Shown one piece after another: positions 44,841 to 52,579 of a DNA stretch of 53,626 bases. Below the pieces are notes generated by a model that worked only from the letters and a program-made list of their open reading frames with translations, did not search any database and was not told where the DNA came from. This DNA comes from an uncultured Gammaproteobacteria bacterium (GTDB lineage Bacteria; Pseudomonadota; Gammaproteobacteria; Steroidobacterales; XN24). Position 1 is the first letter of the stretch, and each line of letters begins with the position of its first letter. Where the stretch lies: positions 1 to 53,626 of the forward strand of contig CALDWW010000021.1 of assembly GCA_937924335.1 (NCBI GenBank), given 5' to 3'. A program made the position numbers and the translations under genes.

Positions 44841-46133
44841 ATGAAGATTCCCGAGATACTGCTGATCGAATCGGAGCACAAGCCGGGCAGTCTGGCGAAG
44901 ATCCTGGCCGTGTTGGGCGAGGCCGGTCTGGTTGTCGAACACCTGGTGACCGTGCGGCGCGAACAGGGGCGCACCGTGTGGGAGATTACCGTCGACATGG
45001 ACGAGGAGGCCGACTTCGGCGTTTTCGACAAGATCGACGCGTTGTCGAACGCGCGCGTGATCGGCAAGTCCGATCGCGTCTTCAATCGTCATCGCGGCGG
45101 CAAGATTCGCATCGTCTCGAGCCAGGAGATCGGCAGCCAGCAGATTCTCCGTGACCTTTACACGCCCGGCGTGGCCAGGGTTTGCATGGCGATCCAGGCG
45201 GATCCGGCCCAGGCCTGGGAGTACACCAATCTTGCCAACACCGTGGCCATCGTCACCGACGGCTCGGCGGTGCTGGGGCTCGGCAACATCGGTTCGGTAG
45301 CCGGCCTGCCTGTCATGGAGGGCAAGGCAGCACTGTTCGCCAGTCTTGCGGGGATCAGTGGGGTCCCGATCCTCATGGATACCCAGGATCCCGACGAGAT
45401 CGTCGCGGCCGTCACCGCGATTGCGCCATCCTTCGGTGCGATCCAGCTGGAGGACATCGGCGCGCCCGCCTGCTTCGCGATCGAGTCACAGCTGGTGGCG
45501 GATCTGGACAAGCCGGTGCTGCATGATGATCAGCATGGGACGGCAGTGGTGGCGCTGGCGGCGGTCCGCAATGCGGGCAGGCTGGCGGGCCAGCTTCTGT
45601 CGGACAGCGTCGTCGGTCAGGTCGGGCTCGGTGCTGCGGGATACGGTATTGCCCGGCTGTTGCGCGCCCGTGGCACGCGAAGGCTTCTCGGCGCCGATGT
45701 CGATCCGGCAGCGGTGAGCCGGTTCGAGACTCTTGGCGGGGAGGCGGCGGACCTGGCGCGGGTCATGGCCGAGGCAGATATCGTAATCGCCACCACGGGC
45801 GTCCGCGGCCTGATAAAGCCGGAGATGGTCCGCCAGGGGCAGGTGGTGCTCGCCCTCACCAACCCCGATCCGGAGATCGAGCCGCGGGACGCCAGGGCGG
45901 CCGGCGCGTCGTTCGCCGCGGATGGCAAGAGCATCAACAACGTACTCGGTTTCCCGGGCCTGTTCCGGGGCGCGCTGGACGCCCGTGCGACCCGATTCAC
46001 CGACTCGATGCTGCTGTCCGCGGCCGAGGCGATCGCCGACCAGGCGGGCGAAGGGGAACTGGTGCCGGATGCGCTGGATCCCGCCGTACACCTGGCGGTT
46101 GCGGAAGCGGTCAGGGCGGCTGCCGAAGCCTAG
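44841..46133 (+). CDS. NAD(P)-dependent malic enzyme with ACT domain
   Basis: 430-residue enzyme. Residues 5-80 form an ACT domain (ILLIESEHKPGSLAKILAVLGEAGL), a small-molecule sensor. Then comes the malic N-domain (QQILRDLYTPGVARVC, the Tyr/catalytic region, ANTVAIVTDGSAVLGLGNIG, LEDIGAPACF and KPVLHDDQHGTAVV). The NAD-binding domain has GQVGLGAAGYGIARLL and ALTNPDPEI. It decarboxylates malate to pyruvate. ATG at 44841 with GGAGAGAG upstream. The ACT fusion suggests amino-acid control. Its TAG overlaps the stop of the convergent gene (CTAG). Confidence 0.95.
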   Translation: MKIPEILLIESEHKPGSLAKILAVLGEAGLVVEHLVTVRREQGRTVWEITVDMDEEADFGVFDKIDALSNARVIGKSDRVFNRHRGGKIRIVSSQEIGSQQILRDLYTPGVARVCMAIQADPAQAWEYTNLANTVAIVTDGSAVLGLGNIGSVAGLPVMEGKAALFASLAGISGVPILMDTQDPDEIVAAVTAIAPSFGAIQLEDIGAPACFAIESQLVADLDKPVLHDDQHGTAVVALAAVRNAGRLAGQLLSDSVVGQVGLGAAGYGIARLLRARGTRRLLGADVDPAAVSRFETLGGEAADLARVMAEADIVIATTGVRGLIKPEMVRQGQVVLALTNPDPEIEPRDARAAGASFAADGKSINNVLGFPGLFRGALDARATRFTDSMLLSAAEAIADQAGEGELVPDALDPAVHLAVAEAVRAAAEA

Positions 46134-46489
46134 TTGGCGGTTTCAGAACGCACCGTGCCCCTGGTTCTGGCGATGACTTCGCCATCGCTGCGCCAGACCA
46201 CCAGCCAGTGGGCCCGGTGCCCGCGGATTACCGGGCCGACCGTCAATGCCAGGCTGTCGCCCGACTCGGTGTTGACGCGGACAGTCGCGGTCTCCGACTC
46301 GCGGAAACGCATGAAGGGGGCCGCCAGGAAGCGTCCGTCGCGCGCGTCGTGGACGACCGCGATCGCCTCGTAGAGGCCCGGCTTCTCCACCAGCGCGGCC
46401 ATGCTGACTTCCGCTTGCAGCGCCGGCGGGTCGGCGCCCGCCGCCGCCGACAGGTGTGTCGTGAGCAACAGCGCTACGGCTGTGCGCAT
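46130..46489 (-). CDS. Secreted protein of unknown function
   Basis: 119-residue exported protein with a signal peptide (MRTAVALLLTTHLSAAAG) and a compact beta-rich body: LVEKPGLYEAIAVVHDARDGRFLAAPFMRF, TESGDSLALTV, HWLVVWRSDGEVIARTRG. No family recognised. The stop codon is inside CTAG, shared with the convergent malic enzyme. Start ATG at 46489; a GTG at 46510 is also possible. Confidence 0.6.
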   Translation of the reverse strand: MRTAVALLLTTHLSAAAGADPPALQAEVSMAALVEKPGLYEAIAVVHDARDGRFLAAPFMRFRESETATVRVNTESGDSLALTVGPVIRGHRAHWLVVWRSDGEVIARTRGTVRSETAN

Positions 46490-46547
46490 CAGCAATGCAG
46501 ACACCGGCACTCGCCCGATGGGCCGGCGGGTGGTGGCACCATTGACG

Positions 46548-47021
46548 TCAGTAGCGGATGCCGAGGCGTTGATAGATGAAAGACAGAAGCCAGAGCGGCC
46601 CGATCATCAGGAATTGAAGGTCCTTGAAGAAAGAGGGGCGTTTGCCCTCCGCGATGTGTCCGATGAACTGACCGATCCAGGCGAGTACGAAGACCGCGAT
46701 GCAGATCTGCCACAGCGGTGTGGCCAGGCGATCGAGCCAGCCGAGCACGAGAGCGAAGACGATCATCAGCAAGACCATGCCCACGGCCAGTTTCGGCGAC
46801 ATGATGAAGTAATAGACGACGGACGCCATCATGAACAACATGCCCCAGTTCATCACCGGGGAGATATCCGCAAAGGCCGCCGGAACGGGCAGGTCCCAGA
46901 GCACGCCGATCAGGCTTAGCGCGATCAGCGGGACACAGATCCAGTGGATCGCCTTGTTCGTCAGGTTCTGATGGCTCTCGCCATACTCGTCCAGCCAGGA
47001 TTGCACGCTCTGAATCGCCAT
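46548..47021 (-). CDS. DUF962 / Mpo1-like membrane protein
   Basis: 157-residue membrane protein with about four helices. The N-terminal SWLDEYGESHQNLTNKAIHWICVPLIALSLIG carries His residues, and the C-terminal IGQFIGHIAEGKRPSFFKDLQFLMIGPLWLL adds another; both blocks are diagnostic of the yeast Mpo1 family. Mpo1 is an Fe(II) dioxygenase that shortens 2-hydroxy fatty acids, so a similar lipid alpha-oxidation is plausible. It is a single gene; a 255-base intergenic region to the porin follows on the plus side. Confidence 0.9.
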   Translation of the reverse strand: MAIQSVQSWLDEYGESHQNLTNKAIHWICVPLIALSLIGVLWDLPVPAAFADISPVMNWGMLFMMASVVYYFIMSPKLAVGMVLLMIVFALVLGWLDRLATPLWQICIAVFVLAWIGQFIGHIAEGKRPSFFKDLQFLMIGPLWLLSFIYQRLGIRY

Positions 47022-47176
47022 GGGGCCCCACTCGCTACCGAATTGCCGAGGTGCGAATGATAAACCAGCGGGCGGTGGGGCGAGCGCTCGCCGCCTGGCT
47101 GTATTCCGCGGTTGGACACACTGATGGGCCGATGCCGGGCAGCGCCGCCATGGCAGCAGCGGAAATAAGATTGAAT

Positions 47177-47195
47177 CTAAATACGAATCATTGTC
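47177..47195 (+). promoter_or_regulatory. Fur-box-like sequence over the -35
   Basis: The 19-mer CTAAATACGAATCATTGTC matches the Fur consensus GATAATGATAATCATTATC at 12 of 19 positions, with the right half ATCATTGTC nearly perfect. It covers the -35 region of the porin promoter. Iron control is suggested, not shown. Confidence 0.45.
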
Positions 47196-47219
47196 ATTAA
47201 GGTTTAAACCTTATAAAAT
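47191..47219 (+). promoter_or_regulatory. Porin operon promoter (TTGTCA-N17-TAAAAT)
   Basis: -35 TTGTCA (47191-47196) and -10 TAAAAT (47214-47219) are each 5 of 6 to consensus, with a 17-base spacer. It is the most AT-rich stretch of the window, in front of the porin gene. Confidence 0.75.
47198..47213. promoter_or_regulatory. 16-base perfect palindrome in promoter spacer
   Basis: TAAGGTTTAAACCTTA is fully self-complementary and occupies all but one base of the -35/-10 spacer. This is the classic place for a repressor or a MerR-like activator. The regulator is unknown. Confidence 0.7.
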
Positions 47220-47276
47220 CCCACATAGGGAAGGATCGCTGACCATACGAGAAAGAGAATAATTAGAGGGCAACCC

Positions 47277-48527
47277 ATGTTTTTCAGATACCTGCAGAGA
47301 ATCGGCCTGGCGATCGGCCTGTTCGTAACCTGCGCCGCCCAAGCGGCCGAGACACCGACACCGGAACAGATGTGGCAGGTGATTCAGCAGCAACAGCGCC
47401 AGATCCAGGAGCTTCAGGCCCAGTTGGCCAACACCAACGTGAAGGTGGAAGAAACCGACCAGAAGGTTGAAGTGGCGGGTGACATGATCGAACAGGCCAG
47501 TTTCTCGTCTGCTTCCGGCGCGGGCAGCTGGACGGAAAGGACCCGTATCGGCGGCTACGGCGAGATGCACTACAACAATCTCGACAGCAAGGAAGAGCTC
47601 GACTTCCACCGCTTCGTGCTGTTCTTCAACCATGACTTCAATGACCGGATCGAGCTGGTCTCTGAGCTGGAACTGGAGCACGCCATCGCGGGCGATGGCC
47701 AGAATGGCGAGATCGAGCTGGAGCAGGCTTATATCAACTTCTCTTTCAGCGACACGGTCGCCAGCCGCGCCGGCCTGTTCCTCATGCCGGTGGGCATCCT
47801 CAACGAGACCCACGAACCCAATACTTTCTTCGGCGTCGAACGCAATCCGGTGGAGAAGAACATCATCCCGACGACCTGGTGGGAGAACGGGGCCGACATC
47901 CACGGTGAGCTGGCGCCGGGCTTCTCATTCGACGCGGCCGTGACTTCCGGCTTCGACGTCGATACCACGGGCAGCAAGGCATTCCTCGTCCGCAATGGCC
48001 GCCAGAAGGGTTCGCAGGCCAGAGCCGACGACCTGGCCTACACCGGCCGGCTCAAGTGGACCGGCATGCCGGGCGTGGAACTCGCGGCCAGCGGCCAGTA
48101 CCAGAGCGACGTGACCCAGGGCGACCTGGACGTCAGCGCGACGCTTCTGGAAGCTCATGCAGACATCCGCCGCGGGCCGTTCGGTCTGCGGGCGCTCTAC
48201 GCCCGCTGGGACCTGGATGATGACGACGTCATCGACGCCTCCGATCCGGCGGCCATCGGGCGTGACGAGCAGGAGGGCTGGTACGTGGAGCCCTCATTGC
48301 GCGGCAGCCTGTGGAACATCCCGGGACAGCTGGGTGTCTTTGCGCGCTACAGCGTCTGGGACAATAATGCCGGCGCCTCCAATGACACCGAGTTCAAGCA
48401 GCTCGATCTGGGCGTCAACTACTGGCCCATCCCGGATGTGGTGCTGAAATTCGACGTCCAGCAGCAGGACAACGACGGCAACAATGATGACAACGGCTAC
48501 AACCTGGGCATCGGCTACGCCTTCTGA
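47277..48527 (+). CDS. Coiled-coil outer-membrane porin
   Basis: 416-residue outer-membrane beta-barrel protein. A signal peptide (LGLAIGLFVTCAAQAAE type, about 7-24) precedes a trimerising coiled coil (WQVIQQQQRQIQELQAQLANTN, read as two blocks). The barrel then has IGGYGEMHYNNLD, HRFVLFFNHDFNDRIELVSELELEHA and FLMPVGILNETHEPNTFFGVERNPVEKNIIPTTWWENG (in blocks). It ends in GYNLGIGYAF with the C-terminal Phe of outer-membrane proteins. The pattern matches OprO/P-like or small-solute porins; the solute is unknown. It leads the FMN-binding and PepSY genes. Confidence 0.9.
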   Translation: MFFRYLQRIGLAIGLFVTCAAQAAETPTPEQMWQVIQQQQRQIQELQAQLANTNVKVEETDQKVEVAGDMIEQASFSSASGAGSWTERTRIGGYGEMHYNNLDSKEELDFHRFVLFFNHDFNDRIELVSELELEHAIAGDGQNGEIELEQAYINFSFSDTVASRAGLFLMPVGILNETHEPNTFFGVERNPVEKNIIPTTWWENGADIHGELAPGFSFDAAVTSGFDVDTTGSKAFLVRNGRQKGSQARADDLAYTGRLKWTGMPGVELAASGQYQSDVTQGDLDVSATLLEAHADIRRGPFGLRALYARWDLDDDDVIDASDPAAIGRDEQEGWYVEPSLRGSLWNIPGQLGVFARYSVWDNNAGASNDTEFKQLDLGVNYWPIPDVVLKFDVQQQDNDGNNDDNGYNLGIGYAF

Positions 48528-48534
48528 GGCCCCT

Positions 48535-49101
48535 GTGAAACGCATGTATGACAGTACCCACAAACGGTCGCGATGGCCTGGCGCATTGCTCTGCATACTG
48601 CCGCTCCTGCTGGCGGCGCCGCCCGTACCGGCCGGGATGGGCATCTACCAGGAGCCTGACGATTTCATCAGGGAGACCTTCGCCGGCCAGCCACCCGCGC
48701 CCACGGCGTTGTGGCTTACCGCAAACCTGCGCGAGCCGGTCGCGGAGATACTGGGGCACGCCCCTGCGGTCATGCGGTTGCGCTATTGGCGTCAGGGCGA
48801 CCGAACTGCCTGGATAGTGGAGGAGATCGGCAAGGAGAAACCGATCACCACAGGCATCGTCGTCGACGACGGACGCATCGAGAGGGTCAAGGTTCTGGTG
48901 TTCCGGGAGAGCCGGGGCTGGGAAGTCAGGCACGACTTCTTCACCGACCAGTTCCGGCAGGTGTCTCTGACCGAGGACCGCGAGCTGGACCGGCACATCG
49001 ACAGCATCTCCGGCGCGACGCTCTCGGTCCATGCCATCACCAGGCTGGCTCGCCTGGCGCTCTTCCTCGACGGCCGGATCGACAAGAATGAGTCTGCCTG
49101 A
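48535..49101 (+). CDS. Periplasmic FMN-binding protein
   Basis: 188-residue exported flavoprotein. A signal peptide (LLCILPLLLAAPPVPAG) leads to a FMN-bind domain related to RnfG and NqrC. The motif DSISGAT (Asp156-Thr162) marks Thr162 as the site of covalent FMN attachment by ApbE. It should carry electrons in the periplasm. I chose GTG 48535 (GAGG upstream); ATG 48544 is possible. The downstream PepSY gene starts inside this one (14-base overlap), so the two products are coupled. Confidence 0.88.
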   Translation: MKRMYDSTHKRSRWPGALLCILPLLLAAPPVPAGMGIYQEPDDFIRETFAGQPPAPTALWLTANLREPVAEILGHAPAVMRLRYWRQGDRTAWIVEEIGKEKPITTGIVVDDGRIERVKVLVFRESRGWEVRHDFFTDQFRQVSLTEDRELDRHIDSISGATLSVHAITRLARLALFLDGRIDKNESA

Positions 49102-49843
49102 AGACATCCGCCGTCACCGGCTGTTCTGGACCTGGCACCGGCGCATCGGCATCGTCGCCGCGCTGCTGGTGCTGATCCTGGGTATCACCGGTATCGCGTT
49201 GAATCACACAGAGGGCCTGCGGCTGGACCAGCGATTCGTCACCTCGGCGTGGCTGCTCGACTGGTACGGCATCGACCTGCCGGATGACGGCCAGAGCTTT
49301 GCCGTTGCGGCCGGCCGGGTCTCGCTGCTGGGAGACCGGCTGTATTTCAACGACAAGCCGGTGGCCGGTCTGGTCGATGACCTCGTTGGCGCGGCCCAGG
49401 CTCGCGATATGATCGTCGCCGTGGTCGATGGCGACGCCCTGTTGATTACCCCACAAGGTGAGCTGGTAGAGCGGCTGGGCGCGGAGAGCGGTATGCCGCC
49501 AGGCGTCACCGCGGTCGGCATCGGTGGCGACGGCCAGATCGTCGTCCATTCGGGGGCCGGCATCCATGCCGCGGACCAGGCAATGCTGGGCTGGTCGGGG
49601 GTGGATCTTGCAGAGACAGGGATTCGCTGGTCACGATCCGATCCGCTGCCCGACGGATTGCTTGCGGCCTTGAGGCAGGACTATCAGGGACGGATCCTGT
49701 CTCTGGAACGCATCTTTCTGGATCTGCACAGCGGGCGCCTGTTCGGCAGATGGGGTATCTGGCTGATGGATGGGGCCGCCGTGCTGCTTATCGCGCTGGC
49801 CCTGACGGGAAGCTGGCTCTGGTTCGGCCGCCGGCGCAAATGA
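49088..49843 (+). CDS. PepSY-associated transmembrane protein
   Basis: 251-residue inner-membrane protein. It opens LFWTWHRRIGIVAALLVLILGITGIALNHTEGL (in blocks), the PepSY-TM signature, with His17 and His40 placed as in heme- or redox-bearing members. A periplasmic PepSY-like domain (about 45-215) ends with RIFLDLHSGRLFG, and a final helix LLIALALTGSWLWFG closes it. It may hand electrons across the membrane to the FMN-binding protein. Confidence 0.87.
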   Translation: MSLPEDIRRHRLFWTWHRRIGIVAALLVLILGITGIALNHTEGLRLDQRFVTSAWLLDWYGIDLPDDGQSFAVAAGRVSLLGDRLYFNDKPVAGLVDDLVGAAQARDMIVAVVDGDALLITPQGELVERLGAESGMPPGVTAVGIGGDGQIVVHSGAGIHAADQAMLGWSGVDLAETGIRWSRSDPLPDGLLAALRQDYQGRILSLERIFLDLHSGRLFGRWGIWLMDGAAVLLIALALTGSWLWFGRRRK

Positions 49844-49845
49844 AG

Positions 49846-49865
49846 AGCCCGGCCGGAGCCGGGCT
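49846..49865. terminator. Hairpin between convergent PepSY and rpoH genes
   Basis: AGCCCGGC-CGGA-GCCGGGCT: 8-base perfect stem with a 4-base loop, 3 bases past the PepSY stop. It is symmetric and could end both convergent transcripts, though no strong T run follows. Confidence 0.65.
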
Positions 49866-49894
49866 GATCGGAAGGCAACGCCGCGGCCGGCCTC

Positions 49895-50767
49895 TCAGAT
49901 GATCATCAGGCCGCGCATCTTCTTGATCGCGTTTGCCTCGAGCTGGCGGATCCGTTCCGCGGACACCCCGTATTCGGCAGCCAGATCCTGCAGCGTACGC
50001 TTGTTCTCGGTCAGCCAGCGGGACTCCACGATGTGACGGCTGCGGTCGTCTAGACGGTCCAGTGCCAGCCGGAGTCGTGTCGCCGATGCCTCCTCCCAGT
50101 CCGCCGTCTCCACGCTGACGGCGGGATCGGCTTCCGGGCTGGGCAGATAGGCCGCGGGGGTGAACGCGCCGCCGTCCTCGTCGTCGGTGGCATTTGGCGC
50201 CGGATCGAACGCCAGGTCGCGGCTGGACAGGCGACGCTCCATCTCGTTGACGTCCCGGGGTGAGACGCCGAGGTCCTCGGCGACGACGCGGGTCTCTTCC
50301 GCGCTCAGCCAGCCCAGGTGCTTTTTCGCCTTGCGGAGGTTAAAGAACAGCTTGCGCTGCGCCTTGGTGGTGGCGACCTTGACCACACGCCAGTTGCGCA
50401 ACACGAATTCGTGGATCTCGGCCCGGATCCAGTGAACGGCGAAAGACACCAGCCGCACACCGACCTCGGGGTCGAAGCGTTTGACCGCCTTCATCAACCC
50501 GACGTTACCTTCCTGGATAAGGTCCCCGAGCTGCAGCCCATAGCCCATGTAGCCCCGCGCGATGTGCACGACAAAGCGCAGATGAGACAGCACCAGCTGA
50601 CGGGCGGCATCCAGGTCGCCCTGATCGCGCAGACGCACGGCAAGGGCACGCTCCTCTTCCTGGCTCAGGACCGGGATAGAGGACACGGCCTGCATATACG
50701 CGTCCACGCTGCCCACCGGACCGGCGGGCATGAGATTCATATTCGGCTGGACCAAAGCTGTACTCAT
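49895..50767 (-). CDS. rpoH: RNA polymerase heat-shock sigma factor 32
   Basis: 290-residue sigma-32. Region 2 has [43 protein letters not shown] (in blocks), the core-binding and -10 recognition part. The RpoH box is [15 protein letters not shown] (about 135-149), the feature that separates RpoH from other sigmas. Region 4 has [17 protein letters not shown] and [26 protein letters not shown]. It controls heat-shock genes. Upstream lie a perfect CIRCE, a sigma-E-like promoter and a TATAAT box. It follows ftsX on the same strand. Confidence 0.97.
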   Translation of the reverse strand: MSTALVQPNMNLMPAGPVGSVDAYMQAVSSIPVLSQEEERALAVRLRDQGDLDAARQLVLSHLRFVVHIARGYMGYGLQLGDLIQEGNVGLMKAVKRFDPEVGVRLVSFAVHWIRAEIHEFVLRNWRVVKVATTKAQRKLFFNLRKAKKHLGWLSAEETRVVAEDLGVSPRDVNEMERRLSSRDLAFDPAPNATDDEDGGAFTPAAYLPSPEADPAVSVETADWEEASATRLRLALDRLDDRSRHIVESRWLTENKRTLQDLAAEYGVSAERIRQLEANAIKKMRGLMII

Positions 50768-50797
50768 AGACTGACCTCACTCTTGCGGTGCCGCATT

Positions 50798-50824
50798 TTA
50801 GCACTCCGATGATTAGAGTGCTAA
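50798..50824. promoter_or_regulatory. Perfect CIRCE operator (HrcA site)
   Basis: TTAGCACTC-N9-GAGTGCTAA, identical in both arms to the CIRCE consensus, 31 bases upstream of the rpoH ATG. HrcA repressor dimers bind this inverted repeat. No hrcA gene is in this window. Confidence 0.93.
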
Positions 50825-50840
50825 ACCCGCACAGAGTTCC
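50813..50840 (-). promoter_or_regulatory. Sigma-E-like promoter of rpoH
   Basis: On the minus strand: GGAACTC (50834-50840), 16 bases, TCTAA (50813-50817). E. coli sigma-E promoters have GAACTT-N16-TCTGA, and E. coli rpoH itself has one. The -10 lies inside the CIRCE repeat. Confidence 0.6.
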
Positions 50841-50848
50841 CAGTGATA

Positions 50849-50854
50849 ATTATA
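50849..50854 (-). promoter_or_regulatory. Sigma-70-like -10 box of rpoH
   Basis: A perfect TATAAT on the minus strand, with no good -35 at 16-18 bases. A start 7 bases on would put CIRCE within the 5' leader. Confidence 0.45.
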
Positions 50855-50868
50855 GTAGAAACAGTGGG

Positions 50869-51906
50869 TTATTTCTCATGGCCGGGCTCGATCCGGCGCA
50901 TGTTTCGGGTCGCTGAGGCCCATGATCCCAGCCATCCGAGCACGATCCCCGCCAGCGTCAAACCGACGCCCCCGGCGAACCCCGGGCCCTGCAGCCGGAA
51001 TCCGCTGCCGTAGAGACCGGACAGGCGCCTGATCGGCTCATCGAGTGCCCACAGCGAGCTTGCCACCAGCGCGAGCGCGAGCAGGCCGCCCATCAGGCCA
51101 TACCAGATACCGGTGTAGAGGAAAGGCCGGCGGATGAATGCGTCGGTACCTCCGATCAGCTTGGTGACCTCGATCTCGTCCCGACGGTTCTGTATATCCA
51201 GGCGGATCGTGTTGCCGACGATGATGACGACACCAACGGCCAGCATGACGGCCGCCAGCAGGACGACCCGACGGACCACCTCGAGCATGGCCTGCAGGCG
51301 CGCCACCCACTCTGTATCCGCCTGGACCAGCTCCGCGGGCAGATCCTCCTCCAGCTTGTCGCGCAGCGTCGCAACGTCCTCGGAGGACTGGCGATCGGCT
51401 GCGGGAAGTACGACGATCACATGGGGCAACGGGTTCTCCGGCAATGCCTCGAGGGCGTCTCCGAAGCCTGAAGATTCGCGGAATTCTGCCAGCGCCGAGT
51501 CCGCCGATATGAGTTGTACTTCCGCGATCCACGGATCGGCCCTCAGGCCGTCGGCAAGTTTCTCCGCCGCGGTCAGCTCCACGTCAGGCTGCAGGTACAC
51601 CGACAGTTCCGCCGCCCCCTGCCAGTGGCCGCTCAGTGCCCGGACGTTGGCGACCAGCAGCTGCAGGCCGGCGGGCAGCGCCAGCGCGATGCCGATGACG
51701 GCCACCGTCATGAGTGTGGACAGCGGTTGTGAGGCAAGCCGCCCGAGGCTGGCGACCAGCACCCTGGCATGATCGATCAGCAGGTTCGTGAACCTGGGTA
51801 ATCGGGCAGACGCTGATCGCCGGCCGCTATTGCGCCGGGACGGCCGCGGACGCCGCTCGGGGCGGGTCGGCTTCCGCTTCCTGGCCCGGGCCATGGGTTT
51901 AGCCAT
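50869..51906 (-). CDS. ftsX: Cell division protein FtsX
   Basis: 345-residue membrane partner of FtsE in the divisome. It forms an ABC-type complex that activates cell-wall amidases through EnvC. A basic N-terminal tail (about 30 residues, rich in Arg/Lys/Pro) is followed by helix LSTLMTVAVIGIALALPAG, a periplasmic domain with WIAEVQLISADSALAEF, and three more helices. The cytoplasmic loop RLDIQNRRDEIEVTKLIGGTDAFIRRPFLYTG is diagnostic. ATG overlaps the ftsE stop by 8 bases (ATGGCTAA). Confidence 0.95.
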   Translation of the reverse strand: MAKPMARARKRKPTRPERRPRPSRRNSGRRSASARLPRFTNLLIDHARVLVASLGRLASQPLSTLMTVAVIGIALALPAGLQLLVANVRALSGHWQGAAELSVYLQPDVELTAAEKLADGLRADPWIAEVQLISADSALAEFRESSGFGDALEALPENPLPHVIVVLPAADRQSSEDVATLRDKLEEDLPAELVQADTEWVARLQAMLEVVRRVVLLAAVMLAVGVVIIVGNTIRLDIQNRRDEIEVTKLIGGTDAFIRRPFLYTGIWYGLMGGLLALALVASSLWALDEPIRRLSGLYGSGFRLQGPGFAGGVGLTLAGIVLGWLGSWASATRNMRRIEPGHEK

Positions 51907-52579
51907 GACCGTTCTCTCCCTCGCCACCGAAAGTCAGCCGGCCTTCGCTCAACTCGATACGACGGTGCCCGAGCTGACTGATCAGGTGCAGGTCATGGCT
52001 GGCGATCAGTACCGTCGTGCCGACTTCGTTGAAGCGTTCAAAGATCCGCATGATCTCCAGCGACAGGCCCGGATCGAGATTGCCGGTGGGCTCGTCGGCG
52101 ATCAGCAGAGACGGCTTGGACACGACGGCGCGGGCGATGCCTACCCGCTGCTGTTCACCCGTCGACAGGGTCATCGGCCGCACCTTCTCGGTGTGCAACA
52201 GGCCGACCTGGTCGAGGGCGGCCCGCACCCGCTTGCCGGATTCCTTGAGCCCCAGGCCGGCGATGACCAGTGGCAGGGCTACGTTGTCGAACACGCTGCG
52301 GTCGTTCAGCAGCTTGTGGTCCTGGAACACCATGCCGATCTGGCGGCGGAAGGCCGGGATCTGGCGCCGCTTGATGCCGCCGATGTTGCGCCCATTGACG
52401 ATGACCTGTCCGCGCGTCGGCCGTTCCAGCAGCCCGATGAGCTTGAGCATCGTGCTCTTGCCGGCGCCCGAACGCCCGGTGAGGAAAGCCATCTCGCCGG
52501 TATCCATGGACATGCTGACGCCGGACAGTGCCTCGCGGCTGCCCGGGTAGCGCTTGAAGACAGTCTCGAAGCGGATCAC
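51899..52579 (-). CDS. ftsE: Cell division ATP-binding protein FtsE
   Basis: 226-residue ABC ATPase. Walker A is TGRSGAGKSTMLKL, the Q-loop is MVFQDHKLL, and the signature LSTGEQQRVGIARA replaces the usual LSGGQ. Walker B is LLIADEPTGNLD, and the H-loop is LIASHDLHL. It opens MIRFETVFKRYPG from a GTG start that overlaps the ftsY stop (GTGA). Confidence 0.96.
   Translation of the reverse strand: MIRFETVFKRYPGSREALSGVSMSMDTGEMAFLTGRSGAGKSTMLKLIGLLERPTRGQVIVNGRNIGGIKRRQIPAFRRQIGMVFQDHKLLNDRSVFDNVALPLVIAGLGLKESGKRVRAALDQVGLLHTEKVRPMTLSTGEQQRVGIARAVVSKPSLLIADEPTGNLDPGLSLEIMRIFERFNEVGTTVLIASHDLHLISQLGHRRIELSEGRLTFGGEGENGHG

Noticed and set aside
43913..45085. 390-codon open frame antisense to the HDAC and malic enzyme genes
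   Set aside because: It mirrors a well-supported gene pair; its translation is low-complexity and shows no family motif, as expected in GC-rich DNA.
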